Below, piece by piece: positions 23,101 through 35,040 of a DNA stretch of 64,000 nucleotides. The stretch is taken from contig NC_087249.1 in the NCBI RefSeq assembly GCF_037042905.1, positions 55,954,401-56,018,400 on the forward strand, in the 5' to 3' direction. Position numbers and translations under genes: made by a program. Source of the stretch: Lytechinus pictus (taxonomy: Eukaryota > Echinodermata > Echinoidea > Temnopleuroida > Toxopneustidae). The notes under the pieces were generated by a model that was not told the origin of the DNA, made no database searches, and saw nothing but the letters and a program-made list of their open reading frames with translations. Numbering within the stretch: position 1 is the first letter of the stretch; every line of letters starts with the position of its first letter.

Positions 23101-24479
23101 AAACAATTTCCAATTATTTGGTAAACGTACTTTAACACTGCATGAGTTTGGGAAAAAATACTGATTTTTCTTTTCTGTGAATTTCAGCTGTATTTTCAAG
23201 GTCATTACCCACAATACTTATGGGGTAATATTCCTTTAGTACTCATTACAGACTATCATCACAAAAGATATAGTGTCTTGGCTCTTCATCTTTGAGAAAT
23301 CACAATTTGAAATGGGTTGACAAGCTTGTATGTGTCATTTTACATCAGTTTTGGGTGTTTACAACCTTTTTTGAATGCGTAAAGAAGCCGCTTAACATTT
23401 CAGTAGCAAAATTTCTTAGGTAACCCTTGAAAATATGGATAAATGTCTATCAAAGAACAGTAATTGGTGTTGTTCCTTGATGTGACAAGGGGGATCAATT
23501 ACCTTGAACTTGGCATCTTTTCGAAAAAAATCCATCTTTGAGGGCACCCTGCAGGAAAACGACGAGCACAGTCAGGCCAATATTTTGGGATTCTGTTAAG
23601 CATGTTTTAGTCTATAAATGTACATAATATTGGGTTCTCAACTAAATGATTTTTAAATTTATAAGCCTCCAAACATGCACCCAACATCGTTGACTTGGAT
23701 ACTTAACACCATTTTCGGTGACCTCGTGTGCGATAACTGGTTGTCAGATCCTTGCCATGATATACTCTGCATGATAAGACCATAAAGTTCTTCCAATTTG
23801 CTTAAAATGAGCACTGTAACAATCAAACTTTGCTGAAGCAGTCAATCAAAAAAAGCAACTTTTTAAAAAAGTCAGTTGTTGACCACTCATTGGTTGCTAA
23901 GTGAATCTGTATCTTAGCAACCATGTCACCTTGGGGCAAAATATTTCAGAATTTTCTGTCAGACACTTGGGGGAATATTTGGTGTGAGTTTAAAGAAAAT
24001 CAGAGGGGGTCGGGTGAAAAACTGGCTGAAAATTGGTTGATTTAATATGGATTGACCCAATTTTAGAATCGAGTTTTACATCTCATTTGAAGCAGATTGT
24101 TGTCCTGATCGATATTACAACTTTTTAAAAGAAAATCGGTTGAAAAATGGGACAGTGCTGGCCAAAAAACGATTTTAAGGGGGCGTGGGCTAAAAGTGCG
24201 GGGTCATCATTTCTAGAGAATGGAAAAAGTCCTCATTTTCTTATTTGAAGGCCTATTAAGCTGATTCTGATGTCTTTATCTTTACTTGCCTGATATACAA
24301 TTGCCATTGTCAAAAATGCCTAAAATATTCTAAAAGTATTGAAACAAGGCCATTCTGATTTTACCCCTTTAAAGCCTTAGGAGCCATCATGGCGCCCAAC
24401 TCATCAAATTAAGCGGTTGAAACCACAGTGTTATATGCCATGCCGCTTCCTGAATTTTGTTTATTACAGACTTGCACAA

Positions 24480-25045
24480 CTTTTGACACCAAATGCATGA
24501 GATTTGGTCATACCACTAGGAATTATGTGACTTCTTTTGACCTCATGTGAACCTCAAAACTTTAGAATTTTTTATTTTTGTGTACAAACGCATGGGCCAA
24601 GATAAATTTACATTTTTAATGATAATCCAGTAATGAAAGTCCAAAAGATAATTTATTACAGGTTTAGTAACAAACATTGAAAATATAATAATGAAAAAGA
24701 TATCAAAATATGATTCTAATTTCAATGAATTCTATTGTTGCATGATTTCTTATGTATTTCTTTTTTTCAACTTTAACTTGTTTTAGACCCTATCTGGGTT
24801 TTTTAATGGTTCAAATGTATCAGGTTTATTATATCTTAACCAGTATTCAGTAAGAAAAAGTTGATAAAAACTCATAGAATAAGGAAAAAAATATGTATTA
24901 TGGAAGAATGAATGGAAATGCCTTCTCCCATACGTGTTATACATAAAACAGAGTAAATCATACATTTCCAGGCTTACTCAAGGTCACAAAAAGTCACATA
25001 ATCCTGTAATGATAAAACCAAATTTCATAAATTTTGTGTCAAAAG
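24480..25045. mobile_element. Small foldback insertion in the left palindrome arm
   Basis: The ends are CTTTTGACAC (24,480) and its reverse complement GTGTCAAAAG (25,036-25,045), with inverted similarity continuing about 70 bp inward. The right palindrome arm lacks it: near 28,880-28,900 the sequence passes directly from GGCGCCTCAT to GCGCAAGTCT. So it inserted in one arm after the palindrome formed. It is 566 bp with no coding region. Confidence 0.75.
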
Positions 25046-25239
25046 ATATGAGGCGCCGAATGTACCAATATTATATAGAACAATTATTTGTTATATAATC
25101 ATTATTTATTAAATAATAACTATTATTTATATAAAATTTACATTTTATTTGTAAATAACTACTATTATATAAAATATCATTTCTAATTATTTATATATAA
25201 TTCCAAGTAATACTTCATTATTTGTAAATAATAATAGTT

Positions 25240-25690
25240 CGACATTCCATTATTTATAAATAATGATTATTTGTTTTTCATTATTTATAAATAATGATTA
25301 TTTGTTTTTCATTATTTATAAATAATGATTATTTGTTTTTCATTATTTACAAATAATGATTATTTGTTTTTCATTATTTATAAATAATTATTATTTGTTT
25401 TTCATTATTTACAAATAATGATTATTTGTTTTTCATTATTTATAAATAATGATTATTTGTTTTTCATTTTTTATAAATAATGATTATTTGTTTTTCATTA
25501 TTTACAAATAATGATTATTTGTTTTTCATTATTTATAAATAATTATTATTTGTTTTTCATTATTTATAAATAATTATTATTTGTTTTTCATTATTTACAA
25601 ATAATGATTATTTGTTTTTCATTATTTATAAATAATGATTATTTGTTTTTCATTATTTATAAATAATTTGTTGAGTTTTCCATTATTTAT
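25240..25690. repeat. 31-bp AT-rich hairpin array, left arm
   Basis: About 14 units of roughly 31 bp consist of CATTATTTATAAATAATG, itself an 18-bp perfect palindrome, joined by ATTATTTGTTTTT. Further looser copies extend to 26,040. The mirror array is at 28,400-28,690. The palindromic units come from sequence design, not from coding constraint. Confidence 0.9.
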
Positions 25691-28399
25691 AAATAATGAT
25701 TATTTGTTAAATAATGAAAACGTCTACTTCATTATTTATAAATAATTTTTTCGAGTGCACCTTTATTCTCATTATTTATAAATAATCATTATTTAATGTT
25801 CGAGTTTTCCATTATTTATAAATAAAGATTATTTGTTAAATAATGAAATATCTACTTCATTATTTATAAATAATAATTTTGTTTCAATATCCCATTATTT
25901 ATAAATAATCATTATTTATAAACAATTTTTACAGTTTGCCATTAAATACAAATAATCATTATTTATATACAAATAACCATTATTTATTAAATAATGCCAT
26001 TATTTATTAAATAATGCCATTATTTATTAAATAATGGAAAACTCGCTATAACATGCAAATGTGGGACCGCCCATGATATGAATATTCATGATGCGATTTC
26101 CTTTTTCGTGATTTTTCTTCACAAATTTTTGTCCATTTCCTCTTCATAATGACATTTCTTGAAGCAATTTTCTAGGGATATGGTCTGATTGTAATATTCT
26201 TCATTTTCTATATAACTTCGTCTTCGTAGAAATATCAAAAAGTGTAATTTTATACGATTTTTCCTACAGTTCACAATCCCCATAGGCGCGCGTGTACGGT
26301 AGGGACAACCGGTGAATCGACGGGTGCTCTTCATCGAAATACTACGTTGGTTGGTCCCCGGAAGTGGCGGGCGGAATTTAGCCCGAATCCTCGATGGAAG
26401 TCGATCAAGTGCATATGAGCTGAGAGAGTGAAATATCAGTGTACTTGTACAGGCCCTTCTACTTTATTTCTTGTTGCTTTTTTTGTTAAGTTAATTTTTC
26501 CTGGTGTAGAGATAAGTTTCAGTTCTAATAATGCACTTCAAATACATTTTGGAGTGTCTGTTTGAGGCGTTTGGGGCGATTTCACCCTGGCCCCAAAATG
26601 CTCGCAACGACAATACGGGGGCATGATGACCCCTAAATTTTTAAAAACTTATTTTTCTATTGAAAATTATCACAAAATTCACCAAAAGTGTGCACGAAAG
26701 CCTTCGTATTTCACTTTTAAAACTCCAAAAAGTGCCCAAATGACAAGCTTGGTCGCTTCGCTGTCTCGCTTTCAACTTGAGAACGTTTACGCGCGTCTGC
26801 CCCCACCCCCCGAAAGAAATTCTGTGAACGGCCATGCTCAAAAGAGCATATGGCACATTGATTTAAAATATGTACTTTTCATTTTCATTATTTTTATCAC
26901 ATTATCATCATGGCCTTACACAGAATTTTTACCGGGGGGGGGGGGGGGAGCAGCTAGGACGCGCGTAAAGTTTCTCAAAAAAATCTTGAAAGCGAGACAG
27001 CGACGCGACCAAGCTCAAATGACAAGCTTGGTCGCTTCGCTTTTTCAAGATTTTTATGAGAAAGTTTACGCGCGTCCTGCTCCCCCCACCCCCCCCCCCC
27101 CCCCGGAAAAAATTCTGCGTAAGGCCATGATGATAATGAGATAAAAATAATGAAAATGAAGTATACATAAATCAATGTGCCAGGCTCTTTACAGCATGGC
27201 CGTATACAGAATTTCTTTCGGAGGAGGGGGGGGGGGGGGGGGGAAGCAGACGCGTAAACGTTCTCAAGTTGAAAGCGACACAGCGAAGCGACCAAGCTTG
27301 TCATTTGGGCACTTTTTGGAGTTTTAAAAGTGAAATACGAAGGCTTTCGTGCACACTTTTGGTGAATTTTGTGATAATTTTCAATAGAAAAATAAGTTTT
27401 TAAAAATTTAGGGGTCATCATGCCCCCGTATTGTCGTTGCGAGCATTTTGGGGCCAGGGTGAAATCGCCCCAAACGCCTCAAACAGACACTCCAAAATGT
27501 ATTTGAAGTGCATTATTAGAACTGAAACTTATCTCTACACCAGGAAAAATTAACTTAACAAAAAAAGCAACAAGAAATAAAGTAGAAGGGCCTGTACAAG
27601 TACACTGATATTTCACTCTCTCAGCTCATATGCACTTGATCGACTTCCATCGAGGATTCGGGCTAAATTCCGCCCGCCACTTCCGGGGACCAACCAACGT
27701 AGTATTTCGATGAAGAGCACTCCGTCGATTCACCGGTTGTCCCTACCGTACACGCGCGCCTATGGGGATTGTGAACTGTAGGAAAAATCGTATAAAATTA
27801 CACTTTTTGATATTTCTACGAAGACGAAGTTATATAGAAAATGAAGAATATTACAATCAGACCATATCCCTAGAAAATTGCTTCAAGAAATGTCATTATG
27901 AAGAGGAAATGGACAAAAATTTGTGAAGAAAAATCACGAAAAAGGAAATCGCATCATGAATATTCATATCATGGGCGGTCCCACATTTGCATGTTATAGC
28001 GAGTTTTCCATTATTTAATAAATAATGGCATTATTTAATAAATAATGGCATTATTTAATAAATAATGGCATTATTTAATAAATAATGGCATTATTTAATA
28101 AATAATGGTTATTTGTATATAAATAATGATTATTTTTATATAATGGCAAACTGTAAAAATTGTTTATAAATAATGATTATTTATAAATAATGGGATATTG
28201 AAACAAAATTATTATTTATAAATAATGAAGTAGATATTTCATTATTTAACAAATAATCTTTATTTATAAATAATGGAAAACTCGAACATTAAATAATGAT
28301 TATTTATAAATAATGAGAATAAAGGTGCACTCGAAAAAATTATTTATAAATAATGAAGTAGACGTTTTCATTATTTAACAAATAATCATTATTTATAAA

Positions 28400-28690
28400 T
28401 AATGGAAAACTCAACAAATTATTTATAAATAATGAAAAACAAATAATCATTATTTATAAATAATGAAAAACAAATAATCATTATTTGTAAATAATGAAAA
28501 ACAAATAATAATTATTTATAAATAATGAAAAACAAATAATAATTATTTATAAATAATGAAAAACAAATAATCATTATTTGTAAATAATGAAAAACAAATA
28601 ATCATTATTTATAAATAATGAAAAACAAATAATCATTATTTATAAATAATGAAAAACAAATAATCATTATTTATAAAAAATGGAATGTCG
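28400..28690. repeat. 31-bp AT-rich hairpin array, right arm
   Basis: This is the inverted counterpart of 25,240-25,690 with fewer units (about nine). The length difference between the arms accounts for most of the shift of the outer palindrome axis (about 26,965) from the inner axis (about 27,020). Confidence 0.9.
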
Positions 28691-29290
28691 AACTATTATT
28701 ATTTACAAATAATGAAGTATTACTTGGAATTATATATAAATAATTAGAAATGATATTTTATATAATAGTAGTTATTTACAAATAAAATGTAAATTATATA
28801 TAAATAATAGTTATTATTTAATAAATAATGATTATATAACAAATAATTGTTCTATATAATATTGGTACATTCGGCGCCTCATAAAAAGATGCGCAAGTCT
28901 ACATAAAACAAAATCAGGAAGTGGCCCGGCCTAAAGCGCAGTGGTTTTAATTCGACATCAAAATTTGATGAGGTTGGGGCCATATTGACCCATGAGACTT
29001 TGAAGGGTTAAAATCAATACTTTTTAGAATATTTAAAGAATTTTGGATGCCAATGGATTTATCATGCCAGTAAACATATATATAGACACCAGAATCAGCT
29101 CAATAGGCCTTTAGGAAACGATGACTCAGCAATTTTAGGCCACGACCCTCAAAATAGTTTATTTGGCCTGCACTGTCCCATTTTCAACCAATTTTCATAA
29201 AAATGGTGTCATATCAATCAGGACATTCTGCTTCAAATAAATTATGTAAAAAAAAACTCGTTTTGAAATGTCACCCATTTTTAAACCAAC

Positions 29291-29691
29291 TCTATTTAAA
29301 GACACCAATCACTTTCAAACAGAGCAAGTTCATTTGCTAGTTTTATAACGCGTAGAGGTACTGATGCACACTTTCCCTGTTTGCCTCTCGGAAACTTGGT
29401 GGAACAGGGATTTATTCCGATGACGTATCTGAAATGTTAAAAAATATTTATAAAAATCTAGTCTATATTTGTGTGAAAATTAAAAAAACAAAATTTGTTC
29501 TCACATCGATGCATGAAACCCCAAAATAATGGATTTGTAATGAACTACTTAGGGTTAGGTTAATTCAGTCAAGACAATAGCTTCAAGCAACATTAAACAA
29601 ATGGAGGGGTCCCATTATTTTAGAAAACAACATCTCCTGAAATTTTTCACAAAAATCAATGATGCAGAAAGTCAAAGAGGATTTTTCAAAA
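29291..29691. other. Unassigned spacer
   Basis: The sequence between the palindrome's right edge and the next repeat shows no recognised gene, repeat boundary or RNA. Confidence 0.3.
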
Positions 29692-31075
29692 ACAAGTGGA
29701 GTGCCTCTGGCAGTCTCGCCTGCATTATGTAATTCAATACAGGACCAGTGCTGACTTTGATGGTTAAAGTTCATTAACCCTAAATGACCTTTGCCCTTGA
29801 CCATGTGACCTGCAACTCATTTCAGATGGTGATACTTGATTACTGTGATGTTCAAGTTCATGAAATAAGCCCATGATGATGACATTTCAAAAACTAATGT
29901 TTAAGATTTCAGTGCTGTTACCCCAACATGGTCCAAGTTCATTGACCCAATATGACCTTTGATCATGTTACCTGACACTGATGCAAGATTATCAGCAATA
30001 CTTGGATAAAATTTTGTCCAAGTTGCATGAAAAAGGCCTAGCTTATACCTCTTAAGTTATGACATTTAAGGACGTTCCACAGTTATGTTTGTGCACATCA
30101 TGATCTGCGCACATTTTACGCTATGCGCATTGACGTTACAAAGAACGAACAGGTGATTTATCAGCTGATTTTTCCAGTGATCTGCACTCTAGCTGCAGAT
30201 CTGTTGTGTTATTTTATGAAGCTAATTAGCTGAAATTAATCAATGGACCCACTTTTTAAATGCTTCTTCAACTTCAGAATACTTTACTCTGCAGTGCTGC
30301 GAAGTATGACGAACATGACCTCGAGTTTGAATAAACGGGAGAGTGGATTAGATTTTTTCTCTCACATAGATCCAATGCCTTTGGAGAGTTTTTGGTGATT
30401 TTCAAAGCAAATTTGCTCCAACAAAAGTGCTGATAGTTGTAAAACAAGCACATGAACCCCCATATTTTAATGTTTTCACCTCTTTAGTATACCCTCTTCT
30501 CCACCTATGCAAATTTTTGTGAAAATGACATGGATTTTTAATAAAGTGCAGCATTCATTGTACTTCTTAAATTTGTTATAGAAATTTCATTTTTTTTAAA
30601 GATATGTTTTTGTCATCTTTCACACAATTTTCCAGAATTGAATGTGCTGCTACCCTAAAGATATCAAACAAATAGCAATATGAATGAATTTTTCATCTTA
30701 AGTATACAAATTTTAACTGTATTGTAAGACTTGATGAAATTTACAAGGATTTTGACTGAGTAATAGATGTTTAAACTCAACATTGTGATCTTGTGAGGTC
30801 TAAAAGTGCCCAATTCTTCTGATTGAGTAAATTTTGAGAACCTTCAATTGGGTGAACTTTAAAGCTCGATAGAAAAAAATGAAGCACATGAACCCATATT
30901 AATTTTTACATATTTGCAATATTTAGGTGCTAAAGTAACTCTGCGCTAAATTTGGTGAAAATGACATGGATTTCATTTTAACTGTGGAACGTCCTTAAAA
31001 AAAATTAAGCATATCCATTGACCTTGATCATGTGATCTGGAAACCCATGCAGGATGCACGTACGTGCAAGGGCAC
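29692..31075 (-). repeat. Partial copy of the AGGTCA-motif repeat, split by a MITE
   Basis: It starts ACAAGTGGAGTGCCTCTGGC, like 41,803, and repeats phrases such as TAAATGACCTTTG, CATGTGACCTG and TACTTGATTAC. The unit TAAGTTATGACATTT is cut at 30,066 by the TTAA-flanked element, and similar sequence resumes at about 31,010 (CATTGACCTTGATCATGTGA). Confidence 0.65.
30070..30994. mobile_element. TTAA-flanked MITE with GGACGTTCCACAGTTA ends
   Basis: The left end GGACGTTCCACAGTTA (30,070-30,085) matches the right end exactly in reverse complement (30,979-30,994). TTAA directly flanks both ends (30,066-30,069 and 30,995-30,998). TTAA duplications are made by piggyBac and Kolobok elements; the purine-rich GG start favours Kolobok (inference). 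It is 925 bp with no transposase. Confidence 0.85.
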
Positions 31076-32279
31076 TAGGCCTAACGTCAGCTTAATGGAG
31101 TACGCCATATTTTTGAGCGAAGCTGAATGTGAAACCTTTCAAAACCATTGAGATAATCAAAATTTACCTTTGGATGAAGTCCAGAGTGTTCGTTGAACTG
31201 GCAGGATAGCTTACAGAAAAGACGTAAAAAGCTTCAAACAACATCTTGGTTGCCTTTGCCAATGACGTGATGCCAATTTTAGATTTCATTAATTTGCCAT
31301 CAACTGCCAGTTGAATTTGTCTTTCACCACCTGAAATGGGAATACAAATGTAAGATAACAATTTTTATACAACTTGTATTTAATCAAAGGGGACAGCTAT
31401 AAATCTTGAGCATACATGGTCCAATTCACATACCCGTACTATACAAACTTGTTCAAGCATCCAATCTGTAAAACTGGAGATTTCAATGGTGTTGTCATGG
31501 ACAAAAAATTACCATGTGTAATTTGAATTCTAAACCTGTGGTATCAACAATTTAAACGATGTGGGTATCATTGTGATTTCAAAATTTGAAAACCTTCGAA
31601 GCTTTTGTGTACATCAAGAGCCCCCTAAATTATTGTTCAAAGAGAAAGAAGCTGCAAGTAAAGCTCACCAACAGAACTCATATCAATATGTCAAGCCCTT
31701 GCTAGATGCGACAGCACATCCCATCGGTAACTGCCGAGAAGAATTTTTAAGTCAACTTCATCAACAAAATCAATCACACAGTTTAAGACTGAACTACCCA
31801 TTCTGTCAGAGCTGATTGCCTATATACACGAGCGGAGAAACGCAAGTGCATGCTCTTGGAAGTAATCGTATTCCTTACCTGCAGTTGGTGTGGAAAAAGT
31901 ATCCAAAGACAACCTACTACATGAACTCATTAGTAACATCTGGAGAAGTGCCTCGACCCCAAAGACTCAAAGCTAGATGTTGCATTTGTCAATAATTCAC
32001 TTCCTATGAACAACACAGAAAGAAATCCTACCGATTACGATGCAAGGTGTCAGCACCAGTTCATCTTCAATCTCTTTTGGTGTCCTTTTCCTAGTCTCCT
32101 GCAAGAGTAATGTACATTTTTTATAGGTTAATAAACGTAAACACTTAGGTGAGTAAAATGAGACAAATCTAATGTCCACAGCATGTTTGATGGAGAATTG
32201 GACATACAGGCTGAAAATTTGGTGCAAGTGATTTGTCGCATATTTCCTGAACAAAAGGGAAATTTATCACAATACTTCA

Positions 32280-32632
32280 GGGGTACTACACCCCTGTGGT
32301 AAATTTGTGACCATTTTTTCATTTTTCTCAAAAACTAATAACACATTAGTAATAGAATGTATGTATATTATTGGGGCAAGGAATCCAATTATACACTGAA
32401 ATTTCATTGAGGAAAGACAGGGATTTAAGTATAATAGGAAATGAGGTACATGTATATCGAAGCCATAAATAACAAACCGCTTGTCTTGGATCACTGAAAT
32501 TCCAGTGTAGTAATTGGATTCCTTGTCCTATAATATATGTAACTTTTGTTACCATAGTGTGTAAATCAGCTTTTGGAAAAATTAAGCAAAAATAGTGACA
32601 AATTTATCAATGGGTGTAGTTAATTTTCATAC
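32280..32632. mobile_element. Palindromic MITE in an intron of the SAM-domain gene
   Basis: Two nested inverted pairs share one axis near 32,455: GGCAAGGAATCCAATTA (32,373) with its complement near 32,530, and CTACACCCCTGTGGTAAATT (32,286) with its complement near 32,610. About 350 bp in all. No clear target duplication was seen. Confidence 0.6.
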
Positions 32633-32689
32633 ACAAGTAATACAACAGATGAAAAACCAATTAAGTTCAGGATAAATCATTAAACCTAG

Positions 32690-32850
32690 TTTTAGTCCCC
32701 CAGGATATACCCTCATACCAAGTTTGATGTAAAACCACCTCGCAGTTCTTGAGATACCGACAAATACAAAAAGGGGACGACGTACGGACAACCCGAAAAC
32801 ATAATGCCTCCGGCCACTTCGTTGGCGGAGGCATAAAAAGTGGCAAACTT
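32690..32850. repeat. Dispersed repeat fragment ending GGCGGAGGCATAAAAA
   Basis: The phrases GAGATACCGACAAATACAAA, GGACGACGTACGGACAACCC and ATGCCTCCGGCCACTTCGTT form the 3' part of a repeat type widespread in marine invertebrate genomes (recognised by style only). No internal promoter boxes were confirmed. Confidence 0.45.
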
Positions 32851-33036
32851 ACATTAGATGCAGCTATCAAGAGCCATGCAGAACAAGAGCAAGTTATAGA
32901 TTGTAAATTGTCAGGGGTTGATTTTTTAATATTAAATTTGGTAGAAACTTTCGAAGGAAAGTGTTCATATGAATTATTTGGCTGTGTTTACATTGTACAT
33001 ACCGTATTTGTCCTAATAGTGCTCCAGACACTCTAG

Positions 33037-33291
33037 TCAGTAATTTTCAGGGCTCGCTTATCAAAATGACCAAAATAAAATAAATAATTGGAATTTATAC
33101 TTTAATATTTAATAAGTTTAATATGGTGATTTTATTTTAAATTTTGACTCAATTTAGTTGCACAGGCAGTGTCAGGCACATGTACTGAAATGGGGGTGCT
33201 TGGACAGCAGTCACTTGTAAATATTCTAGGGGGAGGGGCGCTAATCAGGACGCATACGGTACAGGTACTAAGATTTAGTCACTTTACTTAC
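33037..33291 (-). other. Intronic sequence of the SAM-domain gene
   Basis: This runs from the gtaagt donor after CKYQD (exon end 33,292) toward the next exon at 32,098. It contains no recognised feature. Confidence 0.4.
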
Positions 33292-34259
33292 GTCTTGGTA
33301 CTTGCAGATCAGGGTAGCTTCTTTTTCTCCAAAGTAGGCAGCCAGCATGGTGGGCAAGTGGTCAGTAATGGGCATTTTATTCTTGGTCAGCTCCATTTCA
33401 TCCTTTATAGCATTCATGGTGTCTTCCAACTGCTGAGATGCTTTGCTTTTCAAATACGCATAAAGCCTTTCTGCTTTGGATGCCCATGTGTTTGCTTCCA
33501 CATCTTTACCTGTTAAGAGTTGGAAATGTTGACTAAACCATCTTTGCTCGACCAGAAATGGCCACCTCTCAAGGACTGCAGCTACAGTGAGTTCGGATGA
33601 GTTTATGTCTTTCCTCTGGAGGGGGAAAGTTGCTTCCATCCATCTATCGATATTCTTTTGATTCCAGTTGTCAGGGCTTTCTTTATATTATTTCAGTAGT
33701 GCTTGTCTTGTTTCTTCTTGGATCTCCTCTGTGTCTGCTCCTACCATTTCCCCTTCCCACCTACCCTTGATACATCCGTAGGAATCAAGGTCTTTCACTG
33801 AAGAGACTACTTCATCTGCTTTAGCTTTACGTTTGAAGTTTTTATGAGTGTTTTTACGGCTTTCATTTTCTCTTCTGTTTTCTAGTTGTTGAAGGAGTGT
33901 TATGGTCCCATCTCCAACTGTCTCGCCATTTATCCTGTCAGCAAATGATTCAGGGTACTTTGCCACAATCTTTCCTGCTATCATACGGATCTCATTTCTT
34001 CCCACTTGTGTATCAGGAGTGCTCATGATTTTTGACATTATAATTCTAATCATTTCGCGTCTGTCACTAGCCTCGGGTTGTTTACCCTGCTCACATGCAC
34101 TCATCAATTTCTGGGGAAATGAATCCCATGGAATTTTGGGGTTGTTTCTGCTGTTATGTAAAGGAGATGATGCACTTGAAGAAGTGCTTTGTGCCTGATT
34201 ATCAAGTTGATTCTTACCCTTTGTCATCTCTTGCTTGTTCGGCGCAGGAGATCTGGGTT

Positions 34260-35040
34260 CTGTAATGCAAGGGGAAAAGAAAAGTATAAAAAAAAACATC
34301 GCTTATTTTGTCAGTGATTTTACAACCTGGCCCAAACCTCGGCTTATTTCTAAAACATGATTTCGAGATAATAGCGTTCAAAGTTTCAATGTTTTTCATG
34401 CATTCATAACGCTTGATTTTAACTATTGATTGTACATTGTAGTCAATGCAATTACTTGTAAAAATTTGTTCCACGTTCATTGCTAATCTTTGTGTTATGG
34501 ATCAATTAATTATACCAATTTAAAGCATATATTCTATTTTTTTTTTATAATATATAAAATAAACGACGCCCTTTTTCGAAGAAAAAAAATGCAATGCCTC
34601 CAGGGCATGTATCAGGAACAATATGGTATATGATAGTGTCTTTAATTGTAAGCATGACAAATTTAAAGTTAAGTTTGAGAGTCAAATGTTAAATGCATTA
34701 GCCACAATCACCAATGTGACCTTGAACGTTCAGAGACAGAAAACGGTTTTATTGCATTTGAGAAAGTTCTTAAACCTTATGTCCATAACCATTCCTGTTG
34801 AATTTTAATATTTATTGTAAAAAGTCAATCATTTCGGCTTTGAATTTTTAATTGACCGTGTGAATGAAAATTTCCATGATAGTGTTTCTAGAAATAAATT
34901 ATCAAAATCTCAAAAATTCTAAAAGTCCTTTGTAGTCACAAAAATATTTGTACTTCAGAGATCAGTTTTTTTTTCATATTTAACCTTCCAAAAGAATATT
35001 ATGTTTTAATAAAAAAAAAAGCACACGTACGTTTAGAATA
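34260..35040 (-). other. Intron between the SAM exon and the long exon
   Basis: The acceptor ttgcattacag precedes exon 2. The intron is AT-rich, and its distal part holds the 35,041-35,694 repeat. Nothing coding was recognised. Confidence 0.45.

Larger units (their letters stand above)
10139..24060. mobile_element. Palindromic element with TGGGTCAATCCAT ends, split by the composite
   Basis: The left end (10,139 onward) and the right end (reverse complement from 24,060) both read TGGGTCAATCCAT and then stay alignable for over 1.1 kb in inverted orientation. Left arm parts 10,139-10,737 and 21,882 to about 22,260 pair with about 24,060-23,390 and 23,390-23,050. The left arm is interrupted by the 10,738-21,881 composite, while the right arm is continuous. 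Without the insert the element is about 2.8 kb, with arms near 1 kb and a core of 170-bp tandem repeats. No transposase is present. It is a long-inverted-repeat (foldback-like) non-autonomous element of unrecognised superfamily. Confidence 0.75.
24063..29290. repeat. Large palindrome, axis near 27,020
   Basis: The left arm (24,063-27,015) is repeated inverted in the right arm (27,025-29,290). Inner parts (25,050-27,015 versus 27,025-28,880) are nearly identical, differing by AT-array length. Outer parts (24,063-24,480 versus 28,885-29,285) are more diverged. The loop at the axis is only 9 bp (CAAATGACA between CCAAGCT and AGCTTGG). Arms carry the AT hairpin array, a mid-arm unique sequence (CGGTGAATCGACGG) and poly-G/poly-C runs. 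No gene was recognised. It is a foldback-type element or an inverted duplication. Confidence 0.85.

Noticed and set aside
25240-25690. Regular 31-bp repeats resembling a CRISPR array
   Set aside because: The units are contiguous AT-rich palindromes without unique spacers, in eukaryotic DNA, and no cas genes are present.
26623-27421. 148- and 173-codon open frames near the palindrome centre
   Set aside because: The two share the same N-terminal sequence because they are mirror copies of one arm; both run through poly-G/C runs and have no recognisable domain.
24063-29290. Viral or plasmid hairpin genome end
   Set aside because: Flanks continue as ordinary genomic repeats on both sides and no viral gene was seen.
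32267-32555. Overlapping 69-75-codon frames on the minus strand
   Set aside because: They cover the palindromic MITE at 32,280-32,632 and show no splice or domain evidence.
32690-32850. tRNA-derived SINE
   Set aside because: Box A and box B promoter sequences could not be identified, so it is left as an unclassified dispersed repeat.
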